Shown: piece after piece, positions 30,888 to 39,140 of the stretch
Numbering within the stretch: position 1 is the stretch's first letter
How the letters are laid out: the number at the start of each line of letters is the position of its first letter
Source: a virus
Reading direction: 5' to 3' (one strand)
IMG/VR virus record: IMGVR_UViG_3300012582_000194
Coordinates: 203,885 to 267,884 of that record
DNA length: 64,000 bases
The notes under the pieces: generated by a model
Seen by the model: only the letters and a program-made list of their open reading frames with translations
Databases searched by the model: none
Told to the model about the DNA's origin: nothing
Position numbers and translations under genes: made by a program

Positions 30888-31376
30888 ATGAAACTATACA
30901 CAATCTTTATGGTACTAATGTCATTTATGATGATGTTATTAAGTACTATGCTTTATTATAAAGTATTTGATATGTCCGAAACAATGGATATTATCGCTAA
31001 TGTTTTTTCTGCAACCATTCTAATGATACTTGGAATTGGCGCAACATTTTATAATATTTCTAAACTATATTTCTCTAAAAGTAATAAATTCAAATTGATC
31101 AAATTGAAATGGAATACAATTTTTAATATCAAAATGGTTATCCTTTGTATTTTATTTATGTCATGTTCAGATAGTAAAATGGAAACTGATTGTAGAGAAA
31201 AAACATTAAATGAGGTTAAAAGAATATTTCCCAATAGCAAAGTAATATATTACAATAATTATCGTGGTTATAATTATATAGTATCTGATACTATTAATGT
31301 AATGAAAGTATCATGTTCATGTTTGAACAATGGTAGTACGGTAATATTCCATATAGAAGTACTTGAACAAAAGTAG
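30888..31376 (+). CDS. membrane protein with Cys-rich C-terminal domain
   Basis: 162 aa. Two N-terminal membrane helices (IFMVLMSFMMMLLSTMLYY and IIANVFSATILMILGIGATF), then a third that reads like a lipoprotein signal (VILCILFMSCSDS). A domain shared with the protein at 9902 follows: CREKTLNEVKRIFPNSK and VSCSC. Looks like a fusion of a two-helix protein to a 9902-type lipoprotein; an internal ATG at residue about 85 could make the second part alone. Confidence 0.65.
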   Translation: MKLYTIFMVLMSFMMMLLSTMLYYKVFDMSETMDIIANVFSATILMILGIGATFYNISKLYFSKSNKFKLIKLKWNTIFNIKMVILCILFMSCSDSKMETDCREKTLNEVKRIFPNSKVIYYNNYRGYNYIVSDTINVMKVSCSCLNNGSTVIFHIEVLEQK

Positions 31377-31379
31377 TCT

Positions 31380-31565
31380 ATGAGAAATAACTTTGTTTAT
31401 TATAGTCCATTGATACCAATTATTGGTATGTTGATTGTTATATTCGTACCCGTATATACAAAATTATGTATTACCGATGATACACTTTATAAAAAATCTA
31501 AACTGATTCAAAGATTATCTTCAATAATTCTTGGAATTATATCCATATCATATGTGCTATGGTAG
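31380..31565 (+). CDS. small two-pass membrane protein
   Basis: 61 aa: YYSPLIPIIGMLIVIFVPVY and QRLSSIILGIISISYVLW joined by a charged loop. Its stop overlaps the next ATG. Function unknown. Confidence 0.6.
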   Translation: MRNNFVYYSPLIPIIGMLIVIFVPVYTKLCITDDTLYKKSKLIQRLSSIILGIISISYVLW

Positions 31566-32113
31566 AAAAAATTAAATCATATAATTTAATGAGAGCGTTA
31601 TATTTTATATTATTATTTTTTATATTATCTAATGCTTATTCACAAGATTCGACATTTAAAGTTAAATCATCTTATTATAGTAGAATTCAAAGTTTAACTT
31701 ATGATGGGGTTGGTAGTAATAGACATTTACAAATAATAGAAGGTGGTAAATCATTTTCAGTTTTGGATATAGGAATCGCAATTGCGTATAGAGGTGGAGA
31801 CTCTTTGATAATTATGCCTAAACTTACTTTGGATGCTTCACAGTACCAATATTTAAGCAACGAGTACTCAATTGGATTTGGATATTATTACAACAGTCAG
31901 ACACCTATGGTATTTGATATTTCGAGTACTATATTAGCACAAGTACATAAAAAAATAGCAATCGGTATAAGTGCTGGCTTTAGTGATTATAGTGGAGATG
32001 CTATAAATTATACAAAAAACTATATCGGGTTTATTGTTAGAATAGGTTTATTAAGAGACTTTAATGGAATGTTAACTAAAACAACTAGAATGAGATTTAA
32101 TCATCATCGATAG
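31559..32113 (+). CDS. exported outer-membrane beta-barrel-like protein
   Basis: 184 aa. Signal peptide LYFILLFFILSNAYSQ with cleavage before D-S-T typical of Bacteroidetes exports ending A/S-Q. The mature part has many alternating strands (DIGIAIAYRGGDSLIIMPKL, YSIGFGYYYN, IAIGISAGFSDYSG, YIGFIVRIGLL) as in small outer-membrane barrels. Suggests modification of the infected host's surface, for example superinfection exclusion (inference). Cotranscribed with two membrane genes from the promoter at 30826. Confidence 0.65.
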   Translation: MVEKIKSYNLMRALYFILLFFILSNAYSQDSTFKVKSSYYSRIQSLTYDGVGSNRHLQIIEGGKSFSVLDIGIAIAYRGGDSLIIMPKLTLDASQYQYLSNEYSIGFGYYYNSQTPMVFDISSTILAQVHKKIAIGISAGFSDYSGDAINYTKNYIGFIVRIGLLRDFNGMLTKTTRMRFNHHR

Positions 32114-32129
32114 TCTTAGTATATTTTTA

Positions 32130-32438
32130 TTATTTAGCTATTTCCCAATCATTTTTTTCATCATCCCAATGACGATTGTCATATGTATAGAATATAAAAG
32201 ACTGTCCCAATATAGTCAAATCAAAATTAAATCCTGCATGATCACTTCTTCTTGTCCAACATAAATCAAATGAAAATATATTCCCCAATAAATTTAAATG
32301 TATTCCAAACCATTTATTATCAGTCAATAAACGAACATTTAAATCAAACATTTGGTATACATTCAATTTATTCGGAAGCCATTGTAAACAGAATGATTTA
32401 TTCTTACACCACTTAATAGGTTTCTCTATAAAATACAT
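32130..32438 (-). CDS. hypothetical protein, paralogue of 56781 product
   Basis: 102 aa. Shares with the protein at 56781 the order N-K-W-(F/Y)-x-I-x-(L/Y)-L, FSFDLCW / FEFKLHK, D-H-x-x-F-x-F-D/V and a C-terminal aromatic strand. Beta-rich (KWFGIHLNLLGNIFSFDLCW). The copy here lacks the RKxRI tail; the other has it. Confidence 0.65.
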   Translation of the reverse strand: MYFIEKPIKWCKNKSFCLQWLPNKLNVYQMFDLNVRLLTDNKWFGIHLNLLGNIFSFDLCWTRRSDHAGFNFDLTILGQSFIFYTYDNRHWDDEKNDWEIAK

Positions 32439-32439
32439 A

Positions 32440-32649
32440 TTATAATATTTTTAATTCATCAACTTCGAATATATCACTACCTATAAAATTTCCCTTTATA
32501 GTAACCATTTTTCCTTCTAATTTATGTAATGGTTCGTCGTTCTTTCTCAATTTCATTTTCAACCAACCCAATACTATGAAAGCTTCTTCCTGTTCATTTT
32601 TAGAACCTTTGTCGAATATATCAACGACTACTTTTCCACTAATTTCCAT
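32440..32649 (-). CDS. small OB-like hypothetical protein
   Basis: 69 aa: MEISGKVVVDIFDKGSKNEQ, then LEGKMVTIKGNFIGSDIFEV. The S-G-x-V-x-x-I and G-x-x-V-x-(I/V)-x-G pattern resembles small OB folds. Function unknown. Confidence 0.6.
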   Translation of the reverse strand: MEISGKVVVDIFDKGSKNEQEEAFIVLGWLKMKLRKNDEPLHKLEGKMVTIKGNFIGSDIFEVDELKIL

Positions 32650-33115
32650 ATATTTTATCTATTCTTGATTTTCTATCTTGTTTAATTTCTTTTTCTCTTA
32701 TTGGCATGTGCCAATCTAATTTTCTATCATTATCAAGAAATATAGTAATATAATACTTTAATTCATTATGGAATTCTATTTCTCTTATTACTGCTTTCAC
32801 GTCTATTGAATTATTTATTTTTGTTGTTATCACATCACCAACTTTAAACTTAGAGTTATCAATTATATATTGATTTCTCTGATTTTTTTCTATTTGTTTT
32901 AATTTTTTGCTATACGGAATATCTAATAATACTAATGGTCCAGTAAGAATAAATATTAAATTCCACCCTCCTACAATATTAGTTTTATTTAAATATTTAG
33001 AAAAATATGTTTTGTGTTCTTTTATTTCAATAATACTTTTCATACCAATAATTATCCACAAACAAAAACCCGTTGTAGAAATAATTATCAATAAAGCTTC
33101 CATTGTAGCATCCAT
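32639..33115 (-). CDS. membrane protein with GD barrel and RKxRI tail
   Basis: 158 aa. N-terminal helix (LIIISTTGFCLWIIIGM), second helix (NLIFILTGPLVLLDIPY), then KFKVGDVITTKI and a barrel-like region, tail DRKSRIDKIYGN. The same four-part build (two helices, F-K-(I/V/L)-(G/D)-x-x-V, barrel, tail) is seen at 37814 and 43975. Confidence 0.7.
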   Translation of the reverse strand: MDATMEALLIIISTTGFCLWIIIGMKSIIEIKEHKTYFSKYLNKTNIVGGWNLIFILTGPLVLLDIPYSKKLKQIEKNQRNQYIIDNSKFKVGDVITTKINNSIDVKAVIREIEFHNELKYYITIFLDNDRKLDWHMPIREKEIKQDRKSRIDKIYGN

Positions 33116-33173
33116 ATTAATTATATGTTCTCAAATACTATTTGTTTTATTTGTATTGAATTAAAATAGAAAA

Positions 33174-33551
33174 TTATGGACAATATGAGTTTTTCAATGG
33201 ACGAAATTCTTTTGGTAATTCTTCGAATGTTATAATATTATAATCAAGCTCACCACCATTATAATTTCTATCTACAATAAATATTGTTTTCGCTTGTTTT
33301 AAAATTTCTAAATAGATAATAGCTTTAGATAGAAAATCTGATATTTGTGCTTTAGTTGATAACACATGGATGAATCTGACAAACTCTTGTTCAACATCAT
33401 CTAATAATATAACACCAAGCACTACTGTACCATACTTATTTGTTCCATAATAAATAACATCATTTTCACCATCATTAGAAACAACAGTATAATCACTTAC
33501 AATTTCATGTAAGTGTGGTATTAGATGTTTATGTTTTGCGACAATAAACAT
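33174..33551 (-). CDS. hypothetical protein
   Basis: 125 aa: MFIVAKHKHLIPHLHEIVSD, GTVVLGVILLDDVEQEFVRF and KTIFIVDRNYNGGELDYNII. Looks like an alpha/beta domain; no family recognised. His-rich N-terminus. Confidence 0.65.
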   Translation of the reverse strand: MFIVAKHKHLIPHLHEIVSDYTVVSNDGENDVIYYGTNKYGTVVLGVILLDDVEQEFVRFIHVLSTKAQISDFLSKAIIYLEILKQAKTIFIVDRNYNGGELDYNIITFEELPKEFRPLKNSYCP

Positions 33552-33552
33552 A

Positions 33553-33774
33553 TTACTTTTTTAATGATAATAGTTTATTAATTGTATTAGACAATTCTTC
33601 GTCCAATTCAGCATCTAACCAATAACTACCATTGTTACCATCTCTAATATTAATATCCCATTTTTTACAAATTTGTTTCAATCTTAAATCATTCAATTTA
33701 ACATTATGAATTTCTAAGCCATTAACATAAGATGTAAAATCTTCTCTATATAATTTGTATAATTTTTCGTTCAT
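33553..33774 (-). CDS. hypothetical protein
   Basis: 73 aa: helical, with LRLKQICKKWDINIRDGNNG and WLDAELDEELSNTINKLL. One nt from the next gene. Unknown. Confidence 0.6.
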   Translation of the reverse strand: MNEKLYKLYREDFTSYVNGLEIHNVKLNDLRLKQICKKWDINIRDGNNGSYWLDAELDEELSNTINKLLSLKK

Positions 33775-33782
33775 TTTAATTT

Positions 33783-33893
33783 TTATGTGTTAAATATCCA
33801 ATAGAAAAATAAACATAATACAATCATTATCGGAAATAATGCTAACATCCATGCCAACAACCACTTAGATGTATTTAATATTTTTTTAATCAT
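33783..33893 (-). CDS. 36-aa membrane peptide
   Basis: MIKKILNTSKWLLAWMLALF, then PIMIVLCLFFYWIFNT: one long or two short membrane helices. ATGA overlap with the upstream small gene supports it. Confidence 0.5.
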   Translation of the reverse strand: MIKKILNTSKWLLAWMLALFPIMIVLCLFFYWIFNT

Positions 33894-34033
33894 AACCTTT
33901 TATATTTTATTTGTAATATTAAGCAATTTAATTTATCACTTTCTGATAAATTATTATTTATTTCATTTATAATATAATTAGTTATTTTTTCATGTAATAC
34001 TAACTTCTTTGCTAACTTTTCAAATGTATTCAT
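33890..34033 (-). CDS. 47-aa helical peptide
   Basis: MNTFEKLAKKLVLHEKITNY and NEINNNLSESDKLNCLILQI, fully helical and charged. TGA overlaps the next ATG. Unknown. Confidence 0.5.
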   Translation of the reverse strand: MNTFEKLAKKLVLHEKITNYIINEINNNLSESDKLNCLILQIKYKRL

Positions 34034-34035
34034 AA

Positions 34036-34368
34036 TTATGATATAGAATTTTCTATAATTTTAGTTCTATATTCTTTGAGTGATAAGGAAGTTTTACTAT
34101 TGAATTTTATAGTAACTCTATTTCCATTAATAGAAATTTCATCAACATCATAATGATATACCCAAGCATCAGATGAACGATTTTCCATGTATAATTCTTT
34201 ACTATCTCTTATTCTATTCCATATTTTAATATCAATAATATCAAATTTGGCACAACCATTTTTTGAAAAATATGTTGTATTATCTTTAAATTTAACTTTA
34301 CCAAAAGAAAAAGTAAATTCTAAAGCTGCTTCCCATACTATGTTCTTATATTCTTTAATACTTATCAT
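34036..34368 (-). CDS. hypothetical protein, EYRxxII tail
   Basis: 110 aa from ATG at 34368 (MISIKEYKNIVWEAALEFTF). Beta-rich, ends LSLKEYRTKIIENSIS, a member of the EHRxxII tail group. No family recognised. Confidence 0.65.
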   Translation of the reverse strand: MISIKEYKNIVWEAALEFTFSFGKVKFKDNTTYFSKNGCAKFDIIDIKIWNRIRDSKELYMENRSSDAWVYHYDVDEISINGNRVTIKFNSKTSLSLKEYRTKIIENSIS

Positions 34369-34385
34369 AATTGTAATTTTAACAT

Positions 34386-35021
34386 CTATAGCCAAGTACC
34401 GTACCTTCTACCATTTCTTTCACTCCTTTCAGGCATATCAATTTCACGCACCTTACTTTTAAATATATTTAAATAATAGTCATTTAATCCTTTCTTAAAA
34501 ATTCTTGATAGTTTTAATGATTCTTCGCTTGTTAAATCTATTGTAAATTCTTTATATTTTAAATAACATCTAACATTTTCTACAGTAGTATAATACAACT
34601 GTGGATAAAATTCTCTATGAATATCATCAGCAAAATAATAATAATCATTATTTTGAATATATTTACTAATGGTATTACTACCACATAATCTATTAAACCA
34701 ATCCTTTAAATATCTCTCAGGTGTTTCTGGTTCAGGTTGTGTTGGTAATATAGGCGTTAATATATTTTCTGTATTGATAGCTTCTTCAATTTCATCCAAA
34801 TCATCATCATTTAAAAAAGTAAAATCTTCTTCTACGGTTGGATCAAAATCTGTGAAATCGTCATAAATATCACCATCATTATCAATAACTTCTGATGTAA
34901 AATTACTACCATTTATATGCGAATCAACCTTCGGTGTAACTAATCTACCCTCCATATACAAATCTGATTTTGGAATAGGCGGGATGGTATGTTTTTTTAC
35001 TAAATTAATTAATTTTCTCAT
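34386..35021 (-). CDS. hypothetical protein with acidic linker, paralogue of 35018 product
   Basis: 211 aa. Basic start, a long acidic low-complexity stretch (DNDGDIYDDFTDFDPTVEED), then LTPILPTQPEPETPERYLKDW-x-x-x-LC. A C-terminal domain matches the next gene: N-x-x-KY, DYYYFADDIHREFYPQLYYT, LKYKEFTIDL, and IF-K-KG-(L/I)-NDYYLNIF-x-(S/N)-K. Function unknown. Confidence 0.7.
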   Translation of the reverse strand: MRKLINLVKKHTIPPIPKSDLYMEGRLVTPKVDSHINGSNFTSEVIDNDGDIYDDFTDFDPTVEEDFTFLNDDDLDEIEEAINTENILTPILPTQPEPETPERYLKDWFNRLCGSNTISKYIQNNDYYYFADDIHREFYPQLYYTTVENVRCYLKYKEFTIDLTSEESLKLSRIFKKGLNDYYLNIFKSKVREIDMPERSERNGRRYGTWL

Positions 35022-35464
35022 AATATTATTTCTTTATATGTAAATTTCAAATCATTTATTTTATTAGTAAAAATATTTAAATAATAATCATTAATACCTT
35101 TATTAAATATAGCTATTAAATTATCCATTTCTGTTCTATTAAGAGAAACTTTAAATTCTTTAAAGCTTAATTTAGTGTATGTAATTGATAATATGGGATA
35201 ATTATTTGATTCAACATTATTTTCACCAAAATAATAAGTCGTTGTACCACAACTATATTTATTTATATTCAAATCATTACATAATATAATAAACCATTCT
35301 TTTATTAATATTTCTGGTGTTGGCGGTAATGGTAATTGAGGAGTTAATGTATTTTGTTCTTCTTCCATTTCTATTTCTTCAATATCATCAGAATTTAAAA
35401 ATATTGATTCCATTACATTCTGTTTCATATTATTTTCAATATTTTTGGATTTAAAAAACATCAT
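35018..35464 (-). CDS. hypothetical protein, paralogue of 34386 product
   Basis: 148 aa: LTPQLPLPPTPEILIKEWFI, TTYYFGENN, LSFKEFKVSLNRTEMDNLIA, IFNKGINDYYLNIFTNKIND. A shorter tandem copy of its neighbour; the two overlap by 4 nt. The Pro-rich LTP-x-LP linker is conserved. Function unknown. Confidence 0.7.
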   Translation of the reverse strand: MMFFKSKNIENNMKQNVMESIFLNSDDIEEIEMEEEQNTLTPQLPLPPTPEILIKEWFIILCNDLNINKYSCGTTTYYFGENNVESNNYPILSITYTKLSFKEFKVSLNRTEMDNLIAIFNKGINDYYLNIFTNKINDLKFTYKEIIL

Positions 35465-35534
35465 AACTCTACAATTTAAACATTATAGATAAATTAATGA
35501 TGAAAGTTTTAAAATGAATATTTTTTTATAAAAA

Positions 35535-35566
35535 TTTGTTTTTTTCTTCAGTTATGCGTATATTTG
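35535..35566 (+). promoter_or_regulatory. Bacteroidetes-type promoter without dyad
   Basis: TTTG (35535-35538), 20 nt, TATATTTG (35559-35566); ATG 6 nt later at 35573, so close to leaderless. Confidence 0.75.
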
Positions 35567-35572
35567 TCATAT

Positions 35573-35842
35573 ATGAAGAGAAAATACAGAATCAAACACA
35601 TCATAAAAAAAGGTAATACATGCTATATTCCACAAATTAGGAAGTTTTTTATGTGGTTTGATATACAAGCAGAAGGAATGTTTGGTATGTATGACGTTTA
35701 TTTTAATAACCAAGAAGATGCTAAAGATTGGATTAAAAAAGACATCGAACATCGAAAAAAGATGGCAGATAATAGAACAATTGAGTGTATTCCATTTCAT
35801 ACAAGAACAGAAAGAATTCAAAATCTAATTGATAAAAAATGA
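35573..35842 (+). CDS. hypothetical protein, RKxRI-type tail
   Basis: 89 aa from ATG at 35573: MKRKYRIKHIIKKGNTCYIP, FMWFDIQAEGMFGMYDVYFN, a helix with DAKDWIKKDIEHRKKM, and end TRTERIQNLIDKK. First of a five-gene plus-strand operon in which four genes carry forms of the tail. Confidence 0.75.
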   Translation: MKRKYRIKHIIKKGNTCYIPQIRKFFMWFDIQAEGMFGMYDVYFNNQEDAKDWIKKDIEHRKKMADNRTIECIPFHTRTERIQNLIDKK

Positions 35843-35994
35843 TTCTTATTAAAGAAACAAAATATCAAGATGGTATCATGAAAGTCTATGAAGTAAAAAC
35901 GCAATGCTTTATTCCCGAACATGGTAAAAAAGATATGAAAGAAAGTATATGTATTGAACACATCTTTATATTTGAAAAATATGAATCTATCTGA
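35839..35994 (+). CDS. 51-aa hypothetical protein
   Basis: ATG at 35839 overlaps the previous stop; MILIKETKYQDGIMKVYEVK, then CFIPEHGKKDMKESICIEHI. The FIPEHGKK and YIPQIRK segments hint at distant relation to the gene to its left. TGA at 35992 overlaps the next gene. Confidence 0.55.
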   Translation: MILIKETKYQDGIMKVYEVKTQCFIPEHGKKDMKESICIEHIFIFEKYESI

Positions 35995-36250
35995 ATTATT
36001 TGATAAATTAAAAATTGGAGATATTCTAATTATAGAAAAACTACCCAGTCTTTGGTCAAATGCTGCTGGTGGAAAATGTGGTATGAATGTTATTAAATAT
36101 CCATACCATTTTACTATAGAATCCATAGTACTAAGTAGAATCTCAATTCATATTGCAATAAAAGATACAAATGGATATGGTTGGTCAATTAATGATGAAA
36201 ATATAAAATTGTTTACACACATAAACAGAGTTAATAGAATAAAAATTTAA
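35981..36250 (+). CDS. small barrel-like protein, paralogue of 36258 product
   Basis: 89 aa from ATG at 35981: NLSELFDKLKIGDILIIEKL, W-S-N-A-A-GGKCGMNVIKYPYHFTI, GYGWSIND, end NRVNRIKI (short tail). Shares (L)-x-(I/V)-GD-x-(I/L)-x-I, W-x-x-x-x-(G)-(K/R)-CG, KYPY-x-FTI and GYGWSI with the next gene. Confidence 0.7.
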   Translation: MNLSELFDKLKIGDILIIEKLPSLWSNAAGGKCGMNVIKYPYHFTIESIVLSRISIHIAIKDTNGYGWSINDENIKLFTHINRVNRIKI

Positions 36251-36257
36251 ACCTATA

Positions 36258-36542
36258 ATGGAATACAACGATTTTAAAAAATTAAATGTAGGTGATAATA
36301 TCACAATTAAAGAAAATCCAATTTCTTGGACATCCCACAATTATGGTAGATGTGGAACTGATAGAGTAAAGTATCCGTATACATTTACCATCGTTAAATT
36401 TGCATATTTGAAAGGATTTTTTAATCATATTTCTATTATATGTCAAAACGGTTATGGTTGGTCAATTGAAGTGTCTAATTATGAAAAATTTGAAATTAAT
36501 AAAAAAAGCAGAAGAAGTAGAATCGAAAATTTGAATATATGA
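36258..36542 (+). CDS. small barrel-like protein, RKxRI tail
   Basis: 94 aa: FKKLNVGDNITIKENPISWT, GRCGTDRVKYPYTFTIVKF, NGYGWSIEV, tail RRSRIENLNI. Close paralogue of the preceding protein. Beta barrel inferred from pattern. Function unknown. Confidence 0.75.
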   Translation: MEYNDFKKLNVGDNITIKENPISWTSHNYGRCGTDRVKYPYTFTIVKFAYLKGFFNHISIICQNGYGWSIEVSNYEKFEINKKSRRSRIENLNI

Positions 36543-36781
36543 AAATTGAAATTGGTGATGTAATGATTTGTTTACCAGGATTTACTAATAACATTAGTAA
36601 CTCTAACTATGGTGGTGCTGGGTATACAGAAAATAAAATATTTACCGTAGGGAGCATTACAGGTAACGGTAGAGTTATATGGGCTAATGATGAAAGTGGT
36701 AAAGGTGTTTACAGTTATACATTAAAACATTATACTAATAGAAAATCAAGAATTGAAAAATTACACAATGAAAATTTATAA
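36539..36781 (+). CDS. small GD-motif protein, RKxRI tail
   Basis: 80 aa: MKIEIGDVMICLPGFTNNIS, Asn/Gly-rich NSNYGGAGYTENKIFTVGSI, tail NRKSRIEKLHNENL. ATGA overlap with the upstream gene; last gene of the operon. Confidence 0.75.
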   Translation: MKIEIGDVMICLPGFTNNISNSNYGGAGYTENKIFTVGSITGNGRVIWANDESGKGVYSYTLKHYTNRKSRIEKLHNENL

Positions 36782-36801
36782 TAATAAATAAAATACCATT
36801 T

Positions 36802-37230
36802 TTATATTATATGATATTCTAAATAATTATGTTTCTCTATATACTCTTGTGGTGATTTATATTTTTCGGGGAAACCTTTCGACCTATCCCAACTTGGTTT
36901 TAGCATATCTATTGCATACATAGCCCTAGCAATTGTTGGCTCATATGTAGAACCTAAACCAAAACCAGTTCCCCATTTAGATGATGGTTTATGTACAGAT
37001 GCGAATCTGAACTCACCATAACGATCATAATCAACTTTACCAATTTTATTATCCTTAGTAAATAAAAACCATGTCGATGGTTCTTCTGGTACTATAATAT
37101 CAAATCCATTTGATTTTAGCAGTTTTGCATATTGATTTAATGCTTCGGATGTAGAGTAAATTTCATCTTCCTCTTCTTCTTCCTCATCCCAATCTTCCGA
37201 GAAATCTTCAAACAATTTTAAGTATTTCAT
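36802..37230 (-). CDS. tagged acidic protein (MKYLKLFED)
   Basis: 142 aa: tag MKYLKLFEDF (LFE at 6-8), acidic SEDWDEEEEEEDEIYS, helix ALNQYAKLLKSNGFDIIVPE, then an aromatic-rich domain (KWGTGFGLGSTYEPTIARAM). Tag and acidic module are the same as at 21272; the C-terminal domain differs. Divergent from the phosphoesterase gene through a shared TATATA region. Confidence 0.75.
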   Translation of the reverse strand: MKYLKLFEDFSEDWDEEEEEEDEIYSTSEALNQYAKLLKSNGFDIIVPEEPSTWFLFTKDNKIGKVDYDRYGEFRFASVHKPSSKWGTGFGLGSTYEPTIARAMYAIDMLKPSWDRSKGFPEKYKSPQEYIEKHNYLEYHII

Positions 37231-37234
37231 GAAC

Positions 37235-37249
37235 TATATATAATATATA
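37235..37249. promoter_or_regulatory. symmetric TATATA element between two divergent late-type genes
   Basis: TATATATAATATATA between ATGs 23 nt apart (37230 minus, 37254 plus). Being nearly symmetric it can serve both directions; each ATG lies within about 10 nt. Candidate bidirectional late promoter. Confidence 0.45.
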
Positions 37250-37253
37250 CTTT

Positions 37254-37808
37254 ATGAATTTCTACTCAAATTTCGATGATTTTCTATTAGAGAAAAATGG
37301 ATTTACACACAATGTATTATTATATAAATTAAATATTCCTGGATGGGAAAATATTATAAACAGTATTGATAAAGAAGATATTTGGAAAATAGAGAATACA
37401 GAATTACCTGGTATACCAGGTGGTTATCAATTGTATCCACATGTTACTTTATTGTATAATTTAAGAAATACAAATATAAACAAAATTGGTTCATTAATAA
37501 GCACCTTAGAACCTATTAAATTTGAAATTAATGGTATAAATATATTTAGAACATCTAAGGGATACGATGTATTAAAAATGTCTGTTAAACCAACCGAAGA
37601 ACTTCTTTATATACATCAAATATTTAAGGATATTTTTCATACAAATTCTAATGATGATTATACACCACATATTACAATAGCATACTTAAAAGAAGGTACT
37701 GCTCTAAAATATGTTGATTATGAATATAAAAATATTATTTATTCCGATACTATCATATACAGTCTAAAAAGTGGTTATCAACTCGAATTTAAAATTGATG
37801 CTAAATAA
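37254..37808 (+). CDS. 2H phosphoesterase family protein with tag-like N-terminus
   Basis: 184 aa. Two H-x-T motifs, PHVTLLYNL (His63, Thr65) and PHITIAYLKEG (His139, Thr141), 76 residues apart as in LigT/CPDase/AKAP18-type 2H phosphoesterases that cut or join 2',3'-cyclic or 2'-5' bonds. The N-terminus MNFYSNFDDFLLEKNG is like the looser T4-type tags, with LLE at 11-13 as possible cleavage site. Phage members of this superfamily are known to degrade cyclic or 2'-5' oligonucleotide alarm signals; that role here is inference. Confidence 0.78.
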   Translation: MNFYSNFDDFLLEKNGFTHNVLLYKLNIPGWENIINSIDKEDIWKIENTELPGIPGGYQLYPHVTLLYNLRNTNINKIGSLISTLEPIKFEINGINIFRTSKGYDVLKMSVKPTEELLYIHQIFKDIFHTNSNDDYTPHITIAYLKEGTALKYVDYEYKNIIYSDTIIYSLKSGYQLEFKIDAK

Positions 37809-37813
37809 GTAGC

Positions 37814-38251
37814 TTAATTATAAAGATTATCAATTCTCGATTTTCTATCAAGTTTTACACATCTTTCATCAAATTCTATACGCTCTAATCCTTCCAATAA
37901 ATAAACAATACTAAAATTTTTAACTTTAATTTTAACTATTTTACCTTTTATATTATGATTGTATAATATGGCTATTACTCTATCATCAATTTTAAATTTG
38001 ACGTTTCTCAGTAATCGTTTCTTGTGCTTTATGTTTATTATTGATGTAATTAAAATATCTATTGAAATTAATGGACCACTCAACATAAGTAATATATTAT
38101 ATTTACTAAATAAATCATTTGTATCAAAATATTTAGATACTAAATACGTATTACTACAGTCATATAACATGTTAGTTAAAATAACACCTATCACAAACCA
38201 AAGCACACCTATTATAATAAAAATTATTGCTGTCGTTACTATTGTTTCCAT
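37814..38251 (-). CDS. membrane protein with barrel and RKxRI tail
   Basis: 145 aa from ATG at 38251 (METIVTTAIIFIIIGVLWFV). Second helix near LLMLSGPLISIDILI, then VKFKIDDRVIAILYN, VLL strand region and tail DRKSRIDNLYN. Same build as 32639 and 43975; the (G/S)-GP-L-(V/I)-x-(L/I)-D-I stretch is shared with 32639. Confidence 0.7.
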   Translation of the reverse strand: METIVTTAIIFIIIGVLWFVIGVILTNMLYDCSNTYLVSKYFDTNDLFSKYNILLMLSGPLISIDILITSIINIKHKKRLLRNVKFKIDDRVIAILYNHNIKGKIVKIKVKNFSIVYLLEGLERIEFDERCVKLDRKSRIDNLYN

Positions 38252-38255
38252 TAAA

Positions 38256-38573
38256 TTAAAAATTATCAACTAATGTTATTTCTATTTTTAGTGCATCTTC
38301 TACTATACTTTTAATCCAATGATAACCAAATAGCGATTCTTTTGTTCCACATTTTTCTATAGCTTCTTTATGTGTTATAATATTAGAATTAACTGATTTA
38401 TTTAGAATCATATTTCTAAACATATAAAAATCAACAATATCTAACATATATTGTTTACTTTTTAAATAATCTTTAATTTCTTCATCTTGTTTAATGAAAT
38501 TTAACATTTCATAATTTACTCTACCCCCTGATAAGAAGTATTTCCATTTAGAACTTTTTGTTAATGATTGCAT
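38256..38573 (-). CDS. hypothetical protein
   Basis: 105 aa, helical; contains KWKYFLSGGRVNYEMLNFIK and GYHWIKSIVEDALKIE. No family recognised. 4 nt upstream of the membrane gene. Confidence 0.6.
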   Translation of the reverse strand: MQSLTKSSKWKYFLSGGRVNYEMLNFIKQDEEIKDYLKSKQYMLDIVDFYMFRNMILNKSVNSNIITHKEAIEKCGTKESLFGYHWIKSIVEDALKIEITLVDNF

Positions 38574-38623
38574 AATATAAACTATGTGGGAATATTATAA
38601 AATTTAATATGAATGATATGATA

Positions 38624-39031
38624 TTAATCATTATTAGCTTTTTTAGCGTTTTTTACTTTATTAACAAAGAAATTTTTCATTCTTGACGATATGTGACCAT
38701 CAAATCCAATATCATCAACTTTTTTTGAATATTCTTGTAAAATTAATTTGTAAATATAAATTTTATTTTTAATATCGCTTTCAAAAATATCTTTAAATAT
38801 AACATTAAATGTTGCTAATAATTTTGATACCCTTTTATCAACAATAGCTTCTTTATTTAAAATATATAAGACTTTAAATTCTTTTTCGCTACCAAACGTA
38901 CCAACCATCAATTTTTCCATTTTATCTTGTGGAATTTGAGGAGCAGGTTCAATATCAGGTTTTGTCGTATTGCTTACAGGCTTAACATTAGTTCTAATAT
39001 TACCTTCTGTTAAATTTGATTTCTTACTCAT
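38624..39031 (-). CDS. helical hypothetical protein
   Basis: About 135 aa starting MSKKSNLTEGNIRTNVKPVS. A Pro-rich linker (DIEPAPQIPQDKMEKL) precedes an all-helical domain ending in a basic KNAKKANND. A longer open frame to 39220 is antisense to the gene at 39141 and is rejected. Function unknown. Confidence 0.6.
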   Translation of the reverse strand: MSKKSNLTEGNIRTNVKPVSNTTKPDIEPAPQIPQDKMEKLMVGTFGSEKEFKVLYILNKEAIVDKRVSKLLATFNVIFKDIFESDIKNKIYIYKLILQEYSKKVDDIGFDGHISSRMKNFFVNKVKNAKKANND

Positions 39032-39115
39032 ATTAAGTGTTTTTATTATGTGTATTATAGTTAAAATAAATCTAAATGTTTCAGATTTCATACTTTTTTT
39101 CAAAAAACAATTTAA

Positions 39116-39123
39116 TATATAAC
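39116..39123 (+). promoter_or_regulatory. TATATAA-like late-type element
   Basis: TATATAAC 17 nt before the ATG at 39141, a virion-like gene. Confidence 0.4.
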
Positions 39124-39140
39124 AAAAACCCATAAATAAC

